Source: Saccharopolyspora dendranthemae (GTDB lineage: Bacteria > Actinomycetota > Actinomycetes > Mycobacteriales > Pseudonocardiaceae). From it: DNA of 64,000 bases. The stretch lies in the NCBI RefSeq assembly GCF_007829955.1, contig NZ_VIWX01000003.1, positions 62,001-126,000 on the forward strand, given 5' to 3'. A program made the position numbers and the translations under genes. Of this stretch, positions 9,834-18,361 are shown in pieces (the first letter of the stretch is position 1; each line of letters starts with the position of its first letter). Below the pieces are notes generated by a model that searched no databases, was not told the origin of the DNA, and saw nothing but the letters and a program-made list of their open reading frames with translations.

Positions 9834-9950
9834 GTGTACCCAGACCGGCGCGGGCGCCGTCGAACCGGGGGTTGAGACGCCCACCACCGGGACCGCGATC
9901 CCTCGGGCCCCCCACGGATCGCGCCGAAACCCCCTGCTAGGCTTCCGCAC

Positions 9951-10036
9951 GGAGGATTGGCCGAGCGGCCTAAGGCGCACGATTGGAAATCGTGTTGGGT
10001 TCATAGCCCTCACGGGTTCGAATCCCGTATCCTCCG
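9951..10036 (+). tRNA. tRNA-Ser(GGA)
   Basis: Acceptor GGAGGAT pairs with ATCCTCC. A D-arm, an anticodon stem with loop TTGGAAA (anticodon GGA), a long variable arm typical of serine tRNA, and the T-arm CGGGTTCGAATCCCG are all present. CCA is not encoded. A strong terminator follows seven bases later. Confidence 0.97.
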
Positions 10037-10042
10037 CTCGCG

Positions 10043-10073
10043 AAGAGCCCCGGACCAGCGGTCCGGGGCTCTT
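10043..10073 (+). terminator. Terminator of tRNA-Ser(GGA)
   Basis: Perfect 14-bp inverted repeat, AAGAGCCCCGGACC and GGTCCGGGGCTCTT, with a three-base loop, starting seven bases after the tRNA. Confidence 0.85.
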
Positions 10074-10186
10074 CTGCGTTTCCGCCCCTTCCCGGGCCGA
10101 ACGTCTCTGTGCAGCGCCCCGAATCGGTCGCACGGTTCTCCACGAGGCGAACGTGCGGAAGCGGAGCGGGGGCGGCTGTCGTGGCC

Positions 10187-11548
10187 ATGACGATCGAACG
10201 ACTGCGAGAACAGGTCCGAGGCCCGGTGATCACCCCGCCGGACGACGACTACGACGAGGCCCGGCGGGTTCACAACGCGATGATCGACCTGCACCCCGCG
10301 GTGGTGATGCGCTGCGCCAACGCCGGTGACGTGCTGGCGGCCGTCGGCTTCGCCCGCGAGAACGGGGTGGACCTCGCGGTGCGCGGCGGCGGGCACAGCG
10401 TGCCCGGTTTCGGCACCTGCGAAGGCGGCGCCGTGGCCGACCTGTCCGGGATGCGCGGCGTGCGCGTCGACGCCCAGCGCCGGACCGCCCGCGCGGAGGG
10501 CGGCGCGACCTGGGGCGACTTCAACGCGGCCACGCACGCCTACGGGCTGGCGACCACCGGCGGCATCATCTCGACCACCGGCATCGGCGGGCTCACCCTC
10601 GGCGGCGGCATCGGATACCTGGCTCGCGGGCTCGGCCTGACCTGCGACAACCTCATCTCCGCCGACGTCGTGCTGGCCTCCGGCGAGGTCGTGGTCGCCG
10701 ACGAGGAGCACAACACCGACCTGCTGTGGGCGCTGCGCGGTGGCGGCGGCAACTTCGGCGCTGTGACGTCGTTCGAATACCGGCTGAGCCCGGTGAGCGA
10801 GATCTACGGCGGCCCGATCTTCTTCGACGTCGAGCACGCGGCGGACGTGCTGCGCGGGTTCCGCGAGCTGATCGCCGACGCGCCCGAAGAGCTCGGGGCG
10901 TTCCCCGCGTTCCAGATCGCCCCGCCGCTGCCGTTCATCCCCGAGCACCGCCACGGCGTCCCGCACATCGCCGTGGTGACCTGCTGGTCGGGACCGGTGG
11001 AGGAAGGCCCCGGAGCCGTGGCCGCGCTGCGGGACCTGGCGCCGGTGGCCGCCGAACACCTCGGTCCGATGCCCTACCCGGCGCTGAACTCCGCCTTCGA
11101 CGCCCTGGTCCCGCCAGGCTTGCAGCACTACTGGAAGGCCAACTTCGCCGCGGAGCTCACCGACGACATGATCGCCGCGCACGTCGAGCACGGGCCGCGG
11201 GTGCCGGTCGTGAACTCGACGGTGCACATCTACCCGATCAACGGTGCGTGCCACCGGGTTTCCCAGGACGAGACGGCTTTCGCCTACCGGGACGCGAACT
11301 TCGCGACCGTCATCGCCGGCATGTGGCCCAACCCCGCCGACAACGAGGCGAACACCGCTTGGGTGCGCGACTACTACGCGGCGACCGCTCCGCACTCCGA
11401 GGAAGGCGGCTACGTCAACTTCATGGCGGGCGACGACCAGGGGCGCGTCAAGGCGAACTACCGCGACAACTACGACCGGCTCGCCGAGATCAAGCGGCGC
11501 TACGACCCGGGGAACCTGTTCCACCTGAACCAGAACATCGGGCCCTGA
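10187..11548 (+). CDS. FAD-binding oxidoreductase, BBE-like
   Basis: 453-residue oxidoreductase of the PCMH/berberine-bridge type. The N-terminal FAD domain has RGGGHSVPGFGTCEGG, whose His is the usual covalent FAD attachment residue. The second attachment Cys of bicovalent members is absent: that stretch reads STTGIGGLTLGGGIG. The C-terminal BBE motif YDPGNLFHLNQNI ends the protein. ATG at 10187 is chosen; a GTG six bases upstream is also possible. Substrate unknown (sugars, alcohols or alkaloid-like compounds occur in the family). It converges with the nuclease gene, leaving two bases between stops. Confidence 0.9.
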   Translation: MTIERLREQVRGPVITPPDDDYDEARRVHNAMIDLHPAVVMRCANAGDVLAAVGFARENGVDLAVRGGGHSVPGFGTCEGGAVADLSGMRGVRVDAQRRTARAEGGATWGDFNAATHAYGLATTGGIISTTGIGGLTLGGGIGYLARGLGLTCDNLISADVVLASGEVVVADEEHNTDLLWALRGGGGNFGAVTSFEYRLSPVSEIYGGPIFFDVEHAADVLRGFRELIADAPEELGAFPAFQIAPPLPFIPEHRHGVPHIAVVTCWSGPVEEGPGAVAALRDLAPVAAEHLGPMPYPALNSAFDALVPPGLQHYWKANFAAELTDDMIAAHVEHGPRVPVVNSTVHIYPINGACHRVSQDETAFAYRDANFATVIAGMWPNPADNEANTAWVRDYYAATAPHSEEGGYVNFMAGDDQGRVKANYRDNYDRLAEIKRRYDPGNLFHLNQNIGP

Positions 11549-11550
11549 CG

Positions 11551-13350
11551 TCACTCCGCGGCGCGGAGCCGGACGACCTGCGGATCGTGATCGCTGATCT
11601 GATCGGGGAATTCGGCGTTGACGTGCACGATGTCGTAGTCGGCGGTGTGCGGCCCGGTCAGCAGGATGTGGTCGAGCTGCTGCGAATTGCCTTCGTAGAC
11701 GTAGCTGTAGCGCTCCACCGGCGGCAGCGCGTCGGCCGGCGCGGTCATGGCCTCGGTCAGCGGTGCGAGCGCCGGGGAGAAGCCGTAGTCGTTGAGATCC
11801 CCGGCCACCACGACCGAGGCCTGCGGATCGACGGCGAGGGCCTGGTCGACGAACCCGCGCACGGCCTTCGCCTGCTCGGTGCGCTGCTGCTCGGAAGACC
11901 GGGCCGGCGGCTGGAAGCGCCCGTGCAGCGGCTGGTCACCGCCCTTGGAGCTGAAGTGGTTGGCGACCACGAAGACCGGCCGGCCGTGGAACAGCAACTC
12001 ACCGGCGAGCGGCTTGCGGCTGTCGGTCCAGGCCGGGTTGGCCGGGTCGATCCGGCCGGGTGAGACGGTCAGCGCGGCCCGGTCGCCGTCGGCCACCGGC
12101 TCGACCGGTGTCGTCGCATCGCCCCCGGGCCGGTCGACGAACGACACCCGGGCGGGGTTGAACAGGAACGCCACCCGGATGTTGCCGCCGGGTTCGCCAC
12201 CGTCGGCGTTGTTGCCGGGGTCGATCTGCCGCCACTGGTAGCGCGGCCCGCCCTCGGCGGCGATGGCGTCGGTGAAGCGCCGCAGCGTCTCGTCGGCGGC
12301 GACCACGCCGTCGTCGGTGGCGCCGGTGTTGTCCTGGACCTCCTCCAGGGCCAGGACGTCGGGTGCCGCGAGGTTCCCGACGACGCCCTGCGCGAGCCGG
12401 TCGAACTTGGCCTGCTCGTCGGCCGGGTCGAGGTTCTCCACGTTGTAGGTGGCGACGGCGAGCTCGTCGTCCTGCTGCGCGCGGGTCGTCTCCGGCCGCA
12501 GCCCGCCGGGGACGTGCGACCCCAGTTGCCCCGCTTCCAGGACGTACCCGCCGAAGGAGCTGTAGTCCAGCGGACCGGAGGTGCTGCCCCGCAACCGGTC
12601 GCCGACCGCTGCCGACGGGAATTCGTCGGCCAGCAACGATTCGACCTTGAGCCGTCCCGCGTTGGCGTCGGCGTAGCCGGTGTAGGTGGTGCCGCCGCGC
12701 TCGTTGGCGTTCTGCGCGGGCTTGCTGGTGATCCACAGCGACCGGTACTCGTCGGTCGGTCCGACCACGCGCGCGTCGTCCACCCGCAGCACCATGGCCT
12801 CGCGGGATTCGTAGAAGTCGAGGGCGAAGCGCTGGGGTTCGAGCTCGCGCGAGTCGATGGCCCCGTCGGCGGGCGCGTGCTCGACCGGCACCGCGTCCTC
12901 GGTCAGCACCTCGGGCAGGATCGCCCCGGTACCGCTGACCTGCCACGTCGCCCCGGTCAGCTGGGTGACCGACTGGTTCGGCGTGTTCTCCGGGGTCTGG
13001 TCACCGGAAGTCGGGTAGTGCTCCGCGACCGTCCCGGTGACCGCGACCGCGTCGCCCACCGCGACCTGCGGCGTCTGCTCCTCGGTGTGGACGAACAGGC
13101 CCTCGCTCGTGCGCGGATCGGCGTCGGGCTGCGGGTCCTGGAACCAGAACCCGCGCGCCGATCCGGCCGCCCGAACCCCGGTGACCACGCCGGTCACCCC
13201 GCTCACCCGCTGCCCGTCGAGCGGCGAGACCCGCGTGGTGCCCTGGATGTCGTGGACGCGGACGGCCTGCTGAGCGGCCGCGATCGAGGCCGCAGCAGGC
13301 GAGATGGCGGTGACGAGCAGACCCGTGGCGATCAACGGCAAGACGCGCAC
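11551..13350 (-). CDS. Secreted endonuclease/exonuclease/phosphatase family protein
   Basis: 599-residue protein with an N-terminal signal peptide (MRVLPLIATGLLVTAISPAAA), an OB-fold-like middle part (roughly residues 30-280) and a C-terminal EEP domain starting LAVATYNVENLDP. Metal and catalytic motifs are visible: LALEEVQDN, VVANHFSS, VVAGDLNDYGF and the final ISDHDPQVV. This layout matches extracellular nucleases of the ExeM/NucH type. GTG start with AGGGGGAA upstream. Likely role is degradation of extracellular DNA or phosphate scavenging. Confidence 0.88.
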   Translation of the reverse strand: MRVLPLIATGLLVTAISPAAASIAAAQQAVRVHDIQGTTRVSPLDGQRVSGVTGVVTGVRAAGSARGFWFQDPQPDADPRTSEGLFVHTEEQTPQVAVGDAVAVTGTVAEHYPTSGDQTPENTPNQSVTQLTGATWQVSGTGAILPEVLTEDAVPVEHAPADGAIDSRELEPQRFALDFYESREAMVLRVDDARVVGPTDEYRSLWITSKPAQNANERGGTTYTGYADANAGRLKVESLLADEFPSAAVGDRLRGSTSGPLDYSSFGGYVLEAGQLGSHVPGGLRPETTRAQQDDELAVATYNVENLDPADEQAKFDRLAQGVVGNLAAPDVLALEEVQDNTGATDDGVVAADETLRRFTDAIAAEGGPRYQWRQIDPGNNADGGEPGGNIRVAFLFNPARVSFVDRPGGDATTPVEPVADGDRAALTVSPGRIDPANPAWTDSRKPLAGELLFHGRPVFVVANHFSSKGGDQPLHGRFQPPARSSEQQRTEQAKAVRGFVDQALAVDPQASVVVAGDLNDYGFSPALAPLTEAMTAPADALPPVERYSYVYEGNSQQLDHILLTGPHTADYDIVHVNAEFPDQISDHDPQVVRLRAAE

Positions 13351-13467
13351 GTCGCGTTCCCCCTGAAGTCGAAGAGCCGATCAACGCGGACGCTAACCAG
13401 CCAACTCGACGACGAGGTGAACACCGAAGGCCCTGAGCAGAACTCGCCAAGATCACCGGCCGTTGCT

Positions 13468-13806
13468 TCAGAGAAGACCGGCCAGAACGTCGGCCTCGGC
13501 CCGCAACCGGGCCGCGCGGTCCTCCTGCGCAGCCGCGGACAGCTGCGCCGCGGCCGCCAGGCGCTCGTCAGCCTCCGCGCGCACGATGCCCGCCACGGCC
13601 TCGTCGTCGAGCTCGCGCCGCGCGACCTCCGTCGTGCCCGCGCGGACCGGACCGTCCGCGACGGCGCTGAGCTCGACCTCGTCCAGCGGGACGGCCTCGA
13701 CGTTGTCCACGGCGGCCAGCGTCGCGCGCAGCGCGTTCACGGCGTTCCGGTCGCGAGCGCGCATCGCCTCGGTGAGCGCCCGCCGCATCTGGACTCGAAG
13801 GGACAT
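13468..13806 (-). CDS. GatB/YqeY domain protein
   Basis: 112-residue small protein with the YqeY-like helical domain: LRVQMRRALTEAMRARDRNAVNALRATLAAVDN at the N-terminus and a second helical block rich in Glu/Arg/Ala after residue 60. In the family this domain resembles the tRNA-binding tail of GatB, but free-standing members have no firmly assigned role. It is shorter than typical YqeY (about 150 residues). Confidence 0.75.
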   Translation of the reverse strand: MSLRVQMRRALTEAMRARDRNAVNALRATLAAVDNVEAVPLDEVELSAVADGPVRAGTTEVARRELDDEAVAGIVRAEADERLAAAAQLSAAAQEDRAARLRAEADVLAGLL

Positions 13807-13908
13807 GGCCAGGACGGTAGAGCGGCCACCACACCGCTCTCAACCGAATTTCCCCAGGCCACGGGCACGTCCACGCGCCAGGAACTGAGCCGGGCGCTCA
13901 GCAGTTGA

Positions 13909-14591
13909 GTGGGCATGGGGAGATCAGGGGAAGCCGGAATCCGCAGGAAGCTCGTCAGGACGCCAGGACTGAGGTGGCTGCGACGGCCGGTGGTGTCAGG
14001 CGAGCAGCAGCACTTCGACCTGGCCTACGTGCGCGCCGGACCGAGGAACGACCGTCCGCTGCTGGTCCTCCCGGGCGGCCCGGGGCTGGCCTCGGTGATG
14101 CCGTACCGCCCGCTGCGGGCGGCCGCCGCGGCGCGGGGACTGGACACGATCATGGTCGAGCACCGCGGTGTCGGCCTCTCCCGCACCGACGGCGAGGGCG
14201 CTGACCTCCCGCAGGACGCGTTGACCATGGCGCAGGTGGCCGACGATCTCGCCGTCCCTTCGACCCCGTCGCTGAGCTGCCCGGGTTCGACTGGCCGTGC
14301 GCGGTGATCTCCGGCGAACGGGACCTGCGGACTCCCAGGGTGATCGCCGAGCGCCTTGTCGACTTGTTGCCCGACGCGGTGCTCGTCCCGCTGACCGGCA
14401 TGGGCCACAGCGCCTTGGACACCCACCGGCTGGCCGGGCTCCACGTCGCGCACGCGGTCACCGAAGGCACCCACGCCGCTCTGCCGGACCGCGCAGACCG
14501 CCTCGCGACACTGCCCCGGCGCGGAGCGTCACGAGTCCTGGGCAACCTGATCACCGCCCGCCTGACCGCAGAACGCATCACCCGCGCATGA
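13909..14591 (+). pseudogene. Alpha/beta hydrolase (prolyl aminopeptidase-like), internally deleted
   Basis: The 5' part reads as an alpha/beta hydrolase N-terminus: FDLAYVRAGP, LLVLPGGPGLASVMPYRPL, DTIMVEHRGVGLSRTDGEG and MAQVADDLA. The GxSxG nucleophile segment that should follow is missing. From about 14252 homology resumes in another frame as PFDPVAELPGFDWPCAVISG, ERDLRTPRVIAERLVDLLP and LTGMGHSALDT, which is the usual C-terminal part with the catalytic Asp and His. So a deletion removed the central region and shifted the frame. The first frame ends at 14307 with unrelated residues. Not functional as a hydrolase. Confidence 0.8.
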
Positions 14592-14710
14592 CCGCTCGGC
14601 CGGACGACCCCGCGCCGAAGGGCGCAAACGAAAGAGCCGACCTCTCTCCGGATGGGCCCTCACACTCGCCTGAACAGGGCAAATGAGACTGGAACCGAAA
14701 CTGCACATGA

Positions 14711-14743
14711 AAAAGCCGGTCCCCTCTGGAGGGGACCGGCTCT
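14711..14743 (-). terminator. Terminator of tRNA-Ser(CGA)
   Basis: On the minus strand, GAGCCGGTCCCC pairs with GGGGACCGGCT and is followed by a T-run (TTTTT). It lies just downstream of the tRNA gene. Confidence 0.85.
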
Positions 14744-14750
14744 TCACGAG

Positions 14751-14835
14751 CGGTAGCGGTGGGATTCGAACCCACGGAGGCTCTCACCTCACGCGCTTTC
14801 GAGGCGCGCTCCTTAGGCCGCTCGGACACGCTACC
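14751..14835 (-). tRNA. tRNA-Ser(CGA)
   Basis: Acceptor GGTAGCG pairs with CGCTACC. The anticodon loop CTCGAAA gives anticodon CGA. The long variable arm and the T-arm GTGGGTTCGAATCCCAC are intact. CCA is not encoded. Confidence 0.97.
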
Positions 14836-14949
14836 GCCGATAAGGCTACCGGCAGCCTCCTCGAACCCCGCAAAGGGGGGTCCACCCCGGCCCCCGAGAC
14901 CCAAAACCCCTGCGCTCGTCGCTCCAGCCCCGCGGAGGCCCGGGAGCAA

Positions 14950-15017
14950 CCCAGTTTTAGTCCAAACCGAGCCATGATCATGTCCGAAATGTCGGCTCAG
15001 TTTGGACTAAAACTGGG
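14950..15017. repeat. 68-bp palindromic dispersed repeat, copy 1
   Basis: The ends CCCAGTTTTAGTCCAAAC and GTTTGGACTAAAACTGGG are perfect 18-bp inverted repeats around an imperfectly palindromic centre. The same element, in opposite orientation and with about one internal difference, lies at 41221-41287. Seven further flanking bases are almost identical. It stands between tRNA-Ser(CGA) and tadA. Confidence 0.9.
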
Positions 15018-15048
15018 ACTTGGCGAGGCGCCCAGAGCACAGCACCTG

Positions 15049-15522
15049 CTAGCGGTGGGTGGAGAAGAAGGAGTCGAGGAGCGCCGCCGACTCGTCGGCC
15101 AGGACGCCGCCCACCACCTCCGGGCGGTGGTTCAGGCGGTTGTCGCGAACGACGTCCCAGAGCGACCCGACGGCTCCGGTGCGGGGTTCCCACACGCCGA
15201 AGACCACCCTGGCGACGCGGGAGAGCACCAGCGCACCTGCGCACATGGTGCAGGGCTCGACCGTGACCGCGAGGGTGCAGCCCTCCAACCGCCAGCCGTC
15301 CCCGTGCGCCTCGGCAGCGGCGCGCAGCGCGAGGATCTCGGCGTGAGCGGTCGGATCGCCGCGGGCCTCGCGCTGGTTGCACGCCCCGGCCAGCACCCGG
15401 CCGTCGGCATCGGCGACCACGGCACCGATCGGCACATCCCCTGTGGACGGTGCTTCTGCGGCCACCCGCAGCGCGGCCCGCACCAGCTCGACGTCGCCGG
15501 CGCGGGCCTCGGTGGTGTTCAC
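15049..15522 (-). CDS. tadA: tRNA-specific adenosine deaminase TadA
   Basis: 157-residue zinc deaminase that converts A34 to inosine in tRNA-Arg(ACG), a tRNA encoded in this same window at 38090. The zinc site is HAEILALR (His and catalytic Glu) and PCTMCAGAL (two Cys). Start is the GTG at 15522, which overlaps the stop of the upstream gene as GTGA, so the two genes are translationally coupled. No competing internal start fits the family better. Confidence 0.95.
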   Translation of the reverse strand: MNTTEARAGDVELVRAALRVAAEAPSTGDVPIGAVVADADGRVLAGACNQREARGDPTAHAEILALRAAAEAHGDGWRLEGCTLAVTVEPCTMCAGALVLSRVARVVFGVWEPRTGAVGSLWDVVRDNRLNHRPEVVGGVLADESAALLDSFFSTHR

Positions 15523-16007
15523 CGGTATATCTTCTCCAACAGCTTCGAGAAGTCGTCTCCGAACCCGCAGCGCTGGGCGATCATCTCCAGCTGCTCGTCC
15601 GGGTAGAGGTCGACCTCCTCGATGATGACCAGCAGCTCGCCCTCGGGAAGCCCCAGGTCGGACAGGACGGCGAGATTGCCCTCCGGCCAGACCTCCTCGT
15701 CGTCCTCATCCGGAGGATCGATGCGCAGGAGGTCGAGGACGTCCGCGGCGATGTCGTAGTCCAGCGCCGCGGCGGCGTCGGACACCAGCAGGTCCACACC
15801 CCCCGGGACCGGCCGGATCAGCACGAAGAACTCGTCGTCCACATTGCACATTCCGAACACCGCGCCGGTGGAACGCAGCTCGCGCAACGCCGTGATCGAG
15901 GCGTCAAGGCCGGTCAGCACCGAGTTGTCCATCTCGCTGCACCGCCACCGCCCGTCTTCCCGGACCACGGCGACGGCGAAGCCTGCGACCGGCTCCTGCA
16001 CCGTCAT
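15519..16007 (-). CDS. tRNA adenosine deaminase-associated protein
   Basis: 162-residue protein of the actinobacterial family that always sits directly before tadA. It begins MTVQEPVAGFAVAVVREDG and contains the conserved block FGMCNVDDEFFVLIRPVPGG and the acidic stretch DPPDEDDEEVWPEGN. ATG at 16007 is chosen; an in-frame extension upstream to 16088 has no family resemblance. The last four bases overlap the tadA start. Function is not established; coupling suggests a partner of TadA. Confidence 0.85.
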   Translation of the reverse strand: MTVQEPVAGFAVAVVREDGRWRCSEMDNSVLTGLDASITALRELRSTGAVFGMCNVDDEFFVLIRPVPGGVDLLVSDAAAALDYDIAADVLDLLRIDPPDEDDEEVWPEGNLAVLSDLGLPEGELLVIIEEVDLYPDEQLEMIAQRCGFGDDFSKLLEKIYR

Positions 16008-16129
16008 GAAGACACCGTAAAGCGTACGAAGGCCACCCGAAAGCACTATTGCGATTGTCGTATCCATCAGGGGATGGATTGCGCTCAACCGGGTGCGTGC
16101 GAAGCGGCTTCGTCGGGCAAGATGGACGG

Positions 16130-17101
16130 ATGCGTGCCGTGTGCGTGATCGGACTGGGACTCATCGGCGGATCCGTGCTGCGGGCCGCGTCCGGCGCCGG
16201 GCGCCCCGCGTGGGGTGCCACCGCGTCTGAGGCGGATGCCGCCGCAGCGGGCGACGAAGGTTTCGAGGTGCTCGAGACCGATGCCGCGCTGCGCCGCGCC
16301 AAGCAGGAGGACGCGCTGGTGGTGATGGCGGTGCCGGTGACCGCCGTTCGCGACGTGCTGCGCGGGATCGCCGAGATCCACCCCGGGGCGTGGCTCACCG
16401 ACGTGGTCAGCGTGAAGGACCCGGTCGACTTCGAGGTCCGCAAGCTCGCGCCGAACGCCCGCTACGCAGGTGGTCACCCGATGTCGGGCACCTCCGACTC
16501 GGGATTCGCGGCCAGTTCGGCCGAGCTGTTCCAGGGCGCGCCGTGGGCGGTCACGATCGAGGAGGCCACCACGATCGACGCGTGGCGCGAGGCGGCTCAG
16601 CTGGCGCTGGACTGCGGCGCTCACGTGGTCCCGACCGGCGCGGCGGCGCACGACGATTCGGTGGCCCGCATCTCGCACCTCCCGCACCTGTTCGCGGCGA
16701 TCCTCGCGACGGTCGGCGCGGACGGTGGACCGCTCGCCCTGTCGCTGGCGGCGGGCTCGTTCCGGGACGGGACCCGGGTCGCGGGAAGCCCTCCGGACCT
16801 CGTCAGGGCCATGACCGAGGGCAACAAGGCGGCCCTGCTCGACGCGGTCGACGACGCCCTCGGCCGGCTGGGAGCCGCGCGCGGTTCGCTGGCCTCCACC
16901 GGCGGCCTGAAATCCACAGTGGACTCGGGTCACGACGCCCGAGCTCGGCTGGACGCCCTCACCACCGGCGAGGACATGACGACCTCGACCGTCCGCCTGC
17001 GCCCGGAAGCCCTGTCCCGCCTGCGAGACCTCGGCGAGCTCGGTGGCCGGGTGACCGCGATCGACGACGACCAGGCCACCACCCAGGTCCCGATCGGCTG
17101 A
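16130..17101 (+). CDS. tyrA: Prephenate dehydrogenase
   Basis: 323-residue enzyme converting prephenate to 4-hydroxyphenylpyruvate for tyrosine synthesis. The NAD-binding motif IGLGLIGGS is at residues 7-15, followed by DVVSVKDPV, the prephenate-binding block GGHPMSGTSDSGFAA, and the helical C-terminal dimer domain with AGSFRDGTRVAGSPPDL. Start chosen at ATG 16130, which puts the Rossmann motif at the usual distance. It is divergent from the tadA operon. A strong hairpin terminator follows. Confidence 0.93.
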   Translation: MRAVCVIGLGLIGGSVLRAASGAGRPAWGATASEADAAAAGDEGFEVLETDAALRRAKQEDALVVMAVPVTAVRDVLRGIAEIHPGAWLTDVVSVKDPVDFEVRKLAPNARYAGGHPMSGTSDSGFAASSAELFQGAPWAVTIEEATTIDAWREAAQLALDCGAHVVPTGAAAHDDSVARISHLPHLFAAILATVGADGGPLALSLAAGSFRDGTRVAGSPPDLVRAMTEGNKAALLDAVDDALGRLGAARGSLASTGGLKSTVDSGHDARARLDALTTGEDMTTSTVRLRPEALSRLRDLGELGGRVTAIDDDQATTQVPIG

Positions 17102-17129
17102 CCACCGGGCGAGACCGGAAGAACGCGAA

Positions 17130-17166
17130 AGAAGAGGTCGCCCTGTGCGTTGGGGCGACCTCTTCT
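17130..17166 (+). terminator. Terminator after tyrA
   Basis: Perfect 13-bp repeat GAAGAGGTCGCCC and GGGCGACCTCTTC with a nine-base loop, about 30 bases after the stop codon. Confidence 0.75.
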
Positions 17167-17251
17167 ATGGTGCGCTCCGACCACTGGTCGGGACCGCTCT
17201 CACCTGGTCCCGCCGCCAGCCTCGGACGGAGCGCCGTTGTCTCGGTTGGAC

Positions 17252-17443
17252 TTACTGGCCGGGAGGCGGCGGGGGGTCTTCCTTCTCTCCCCCGACGTAG
17301 CCCTTGCCCTTCTCCACGGCCTGGTCGACCTGCTCTTCGTGGCCGAACTTCTTCTTGGCCATGTCACCGGCCTTGTCCATGCCCTGGTCGACCTTGTCGC
17401 TGTGCTGCTTGCCCAAGTTCATCAGCTTGTCCTTGAAGCCCAT
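17252..17443 (-). CDS. MT0933-like antitoxin family small protein
   Basis: 63-residue basic and acidic helical protein starting MGFKDKLMNLGKQHSDKVDQ, with KAGDMAKKKFGHEEQVDQ and a Pro-rich end. This pattern matches the actinobacterial MT0933/Rv0909 antitoxin family. No toxin-like partner is adjacent, and many stand-alone family members exist, so a toxin-antitoxin role is not supported by context. A Shine-Dalgarno AGGGGAAGGAGC precedes the ATG. Confidence 0.7.
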   Translation of the reverse strand: MGFKDKLMNLGKQHSDKVDQGMDKAGDMAKKKFGHEEQVDQAVEKGKGYVGGEKEDPPPPPGQ

Positions 17444-17610
17444 GGTGCTCCTTCCCCTGCTTCGTGGAAAGCCCTTGTGGTGCCCCTGGCGAAGCTAAGC
17501 CCGATGGGCCTTTCCTGCTAGGCGCAACGCCCCTCCGAGGCACAGCCGTTGACCCTTTCAGGTGACACCTTGTGCGCGATCGATCGCAGGTCTACCGTGA
17601 GGTGACCCGG

Positions 17611-17634
17611 TGACCAGATTTGCGATTCTGGTCA
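17611..17634. promoter_or_regulatory. Palindromic operator upstream of TetR-P450 operon
   Basis: Perfect inverted repeat TGACCAGA and TCTGGTCA separated by eight bases, 20 bases before the tetR start. Arm size and spacing suit a TetR dimer, so autoregulation of the regulator and the P450 is likely. Confidence 0.75.
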
Positions 17635-17654
17635 AACAGTCACGGAGGTAGCGC

Positions 17655-18338
17655 ATGACCCAGCCCACCGACCGAGCCGACCGCATCCTCGACGCGGCCG
17701 GAGAGCTGATGGTCAGGCTGGGCTCCCGCAAGGTCACCATCGACGACATCGCCCGCCGCGCCGAGATCGGCAAGGGCACCATCTACCTGCACTGGCGCAC
17801 CAAGGAGCAGCTCTTCGAAGCGTTGATCCTGCGCGAGTCCATCGGCCTGCTCGACGGACTGGTCGAGGCGATGCGCGCCGATCCCGCGGAAGCCCTGCCG
17901 CACCGGTTCTTCCGCCGCAGCTTCCTCGCCACCATGCACGACCCGTTGATGAGAGCGCTGGTCACCGGGGACACCGAGCTGCTGGGCAGCTTCAAGCAGA
18001 CGGCGAACCAGGGCGAGACGAGGCGCCTCGCCAACCGGTACCGCGAGCTGATCTTCAAGCACCGGCTGCTGCGCGACGACGTGCCGAACGTCTACCTGGC
18101 CGTCACCGCCACCGCGACCGGGTACCACCTCACCGACAACATCAACCCGGAGTTCGCCGCCCTCGACGACGAGGCCAAGGCGAACGCGCTGGAGCACACC
18201 ATCCGGAGCGCCTACGAGCCGGCCGGTGATCCCGATCCCGAGTCGCTGGCGACCGTCGCCGACGAGATCGGACGCCTCTTCGACGAGCTCAACGCGCAGT
18301 TCCGGGAGTGGATCTACACACCACAACAACGCGGCTGA
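17655..18338 (+). CDS. TetR family transcriptional regulator
   Basis: 227-residue regulator. The N-terminal helix-turn-helix spans about residues 10-55 (ADRILDAAGELMVRLGSRKVTIDDIARRAEIGKGTIYLHW type signature, shown here in part: RAEIGKGTIYLHWRTKEQL). The C-terminal ligand domain is all-helical and of undefined class. GGAGG lies eight bases before the ATG. The P450 gene begins 23 bases after its stop, and a palindromic operator sits just upstream, so it probably controls its own operon in response to the P450 substrate or a related ligand. Confidence 0.93.
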   Translation: MTQPTDRADRILDAAGELMVRLGSRKVTIDDIARRAEIGKGTIYLHWRTKEQLFEALILRESIGLLDGLVEAMRADPAEALPHRFFRRSFLATMHDPLMRALVTGDTELLGSFKQTANQGETRRLANRYRELIFKHRLLRDDVPNVYLAVTATATGYHLTDNINPEFAALDDEAKANALEHTIRSAYEPAGDPDPESLATVADEIGRLFDELNAQFREWIYTPQQRG

Positions 18339-18361
18339 CCAGCCGCGATCGGGGGCAGACC

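Noticed and set aside
17252..17443. Toxin-antitoxin locus
   Set aside because: The antitoxin-family gene has no adjacent toxin-like gene, so a functional pair is not supported.
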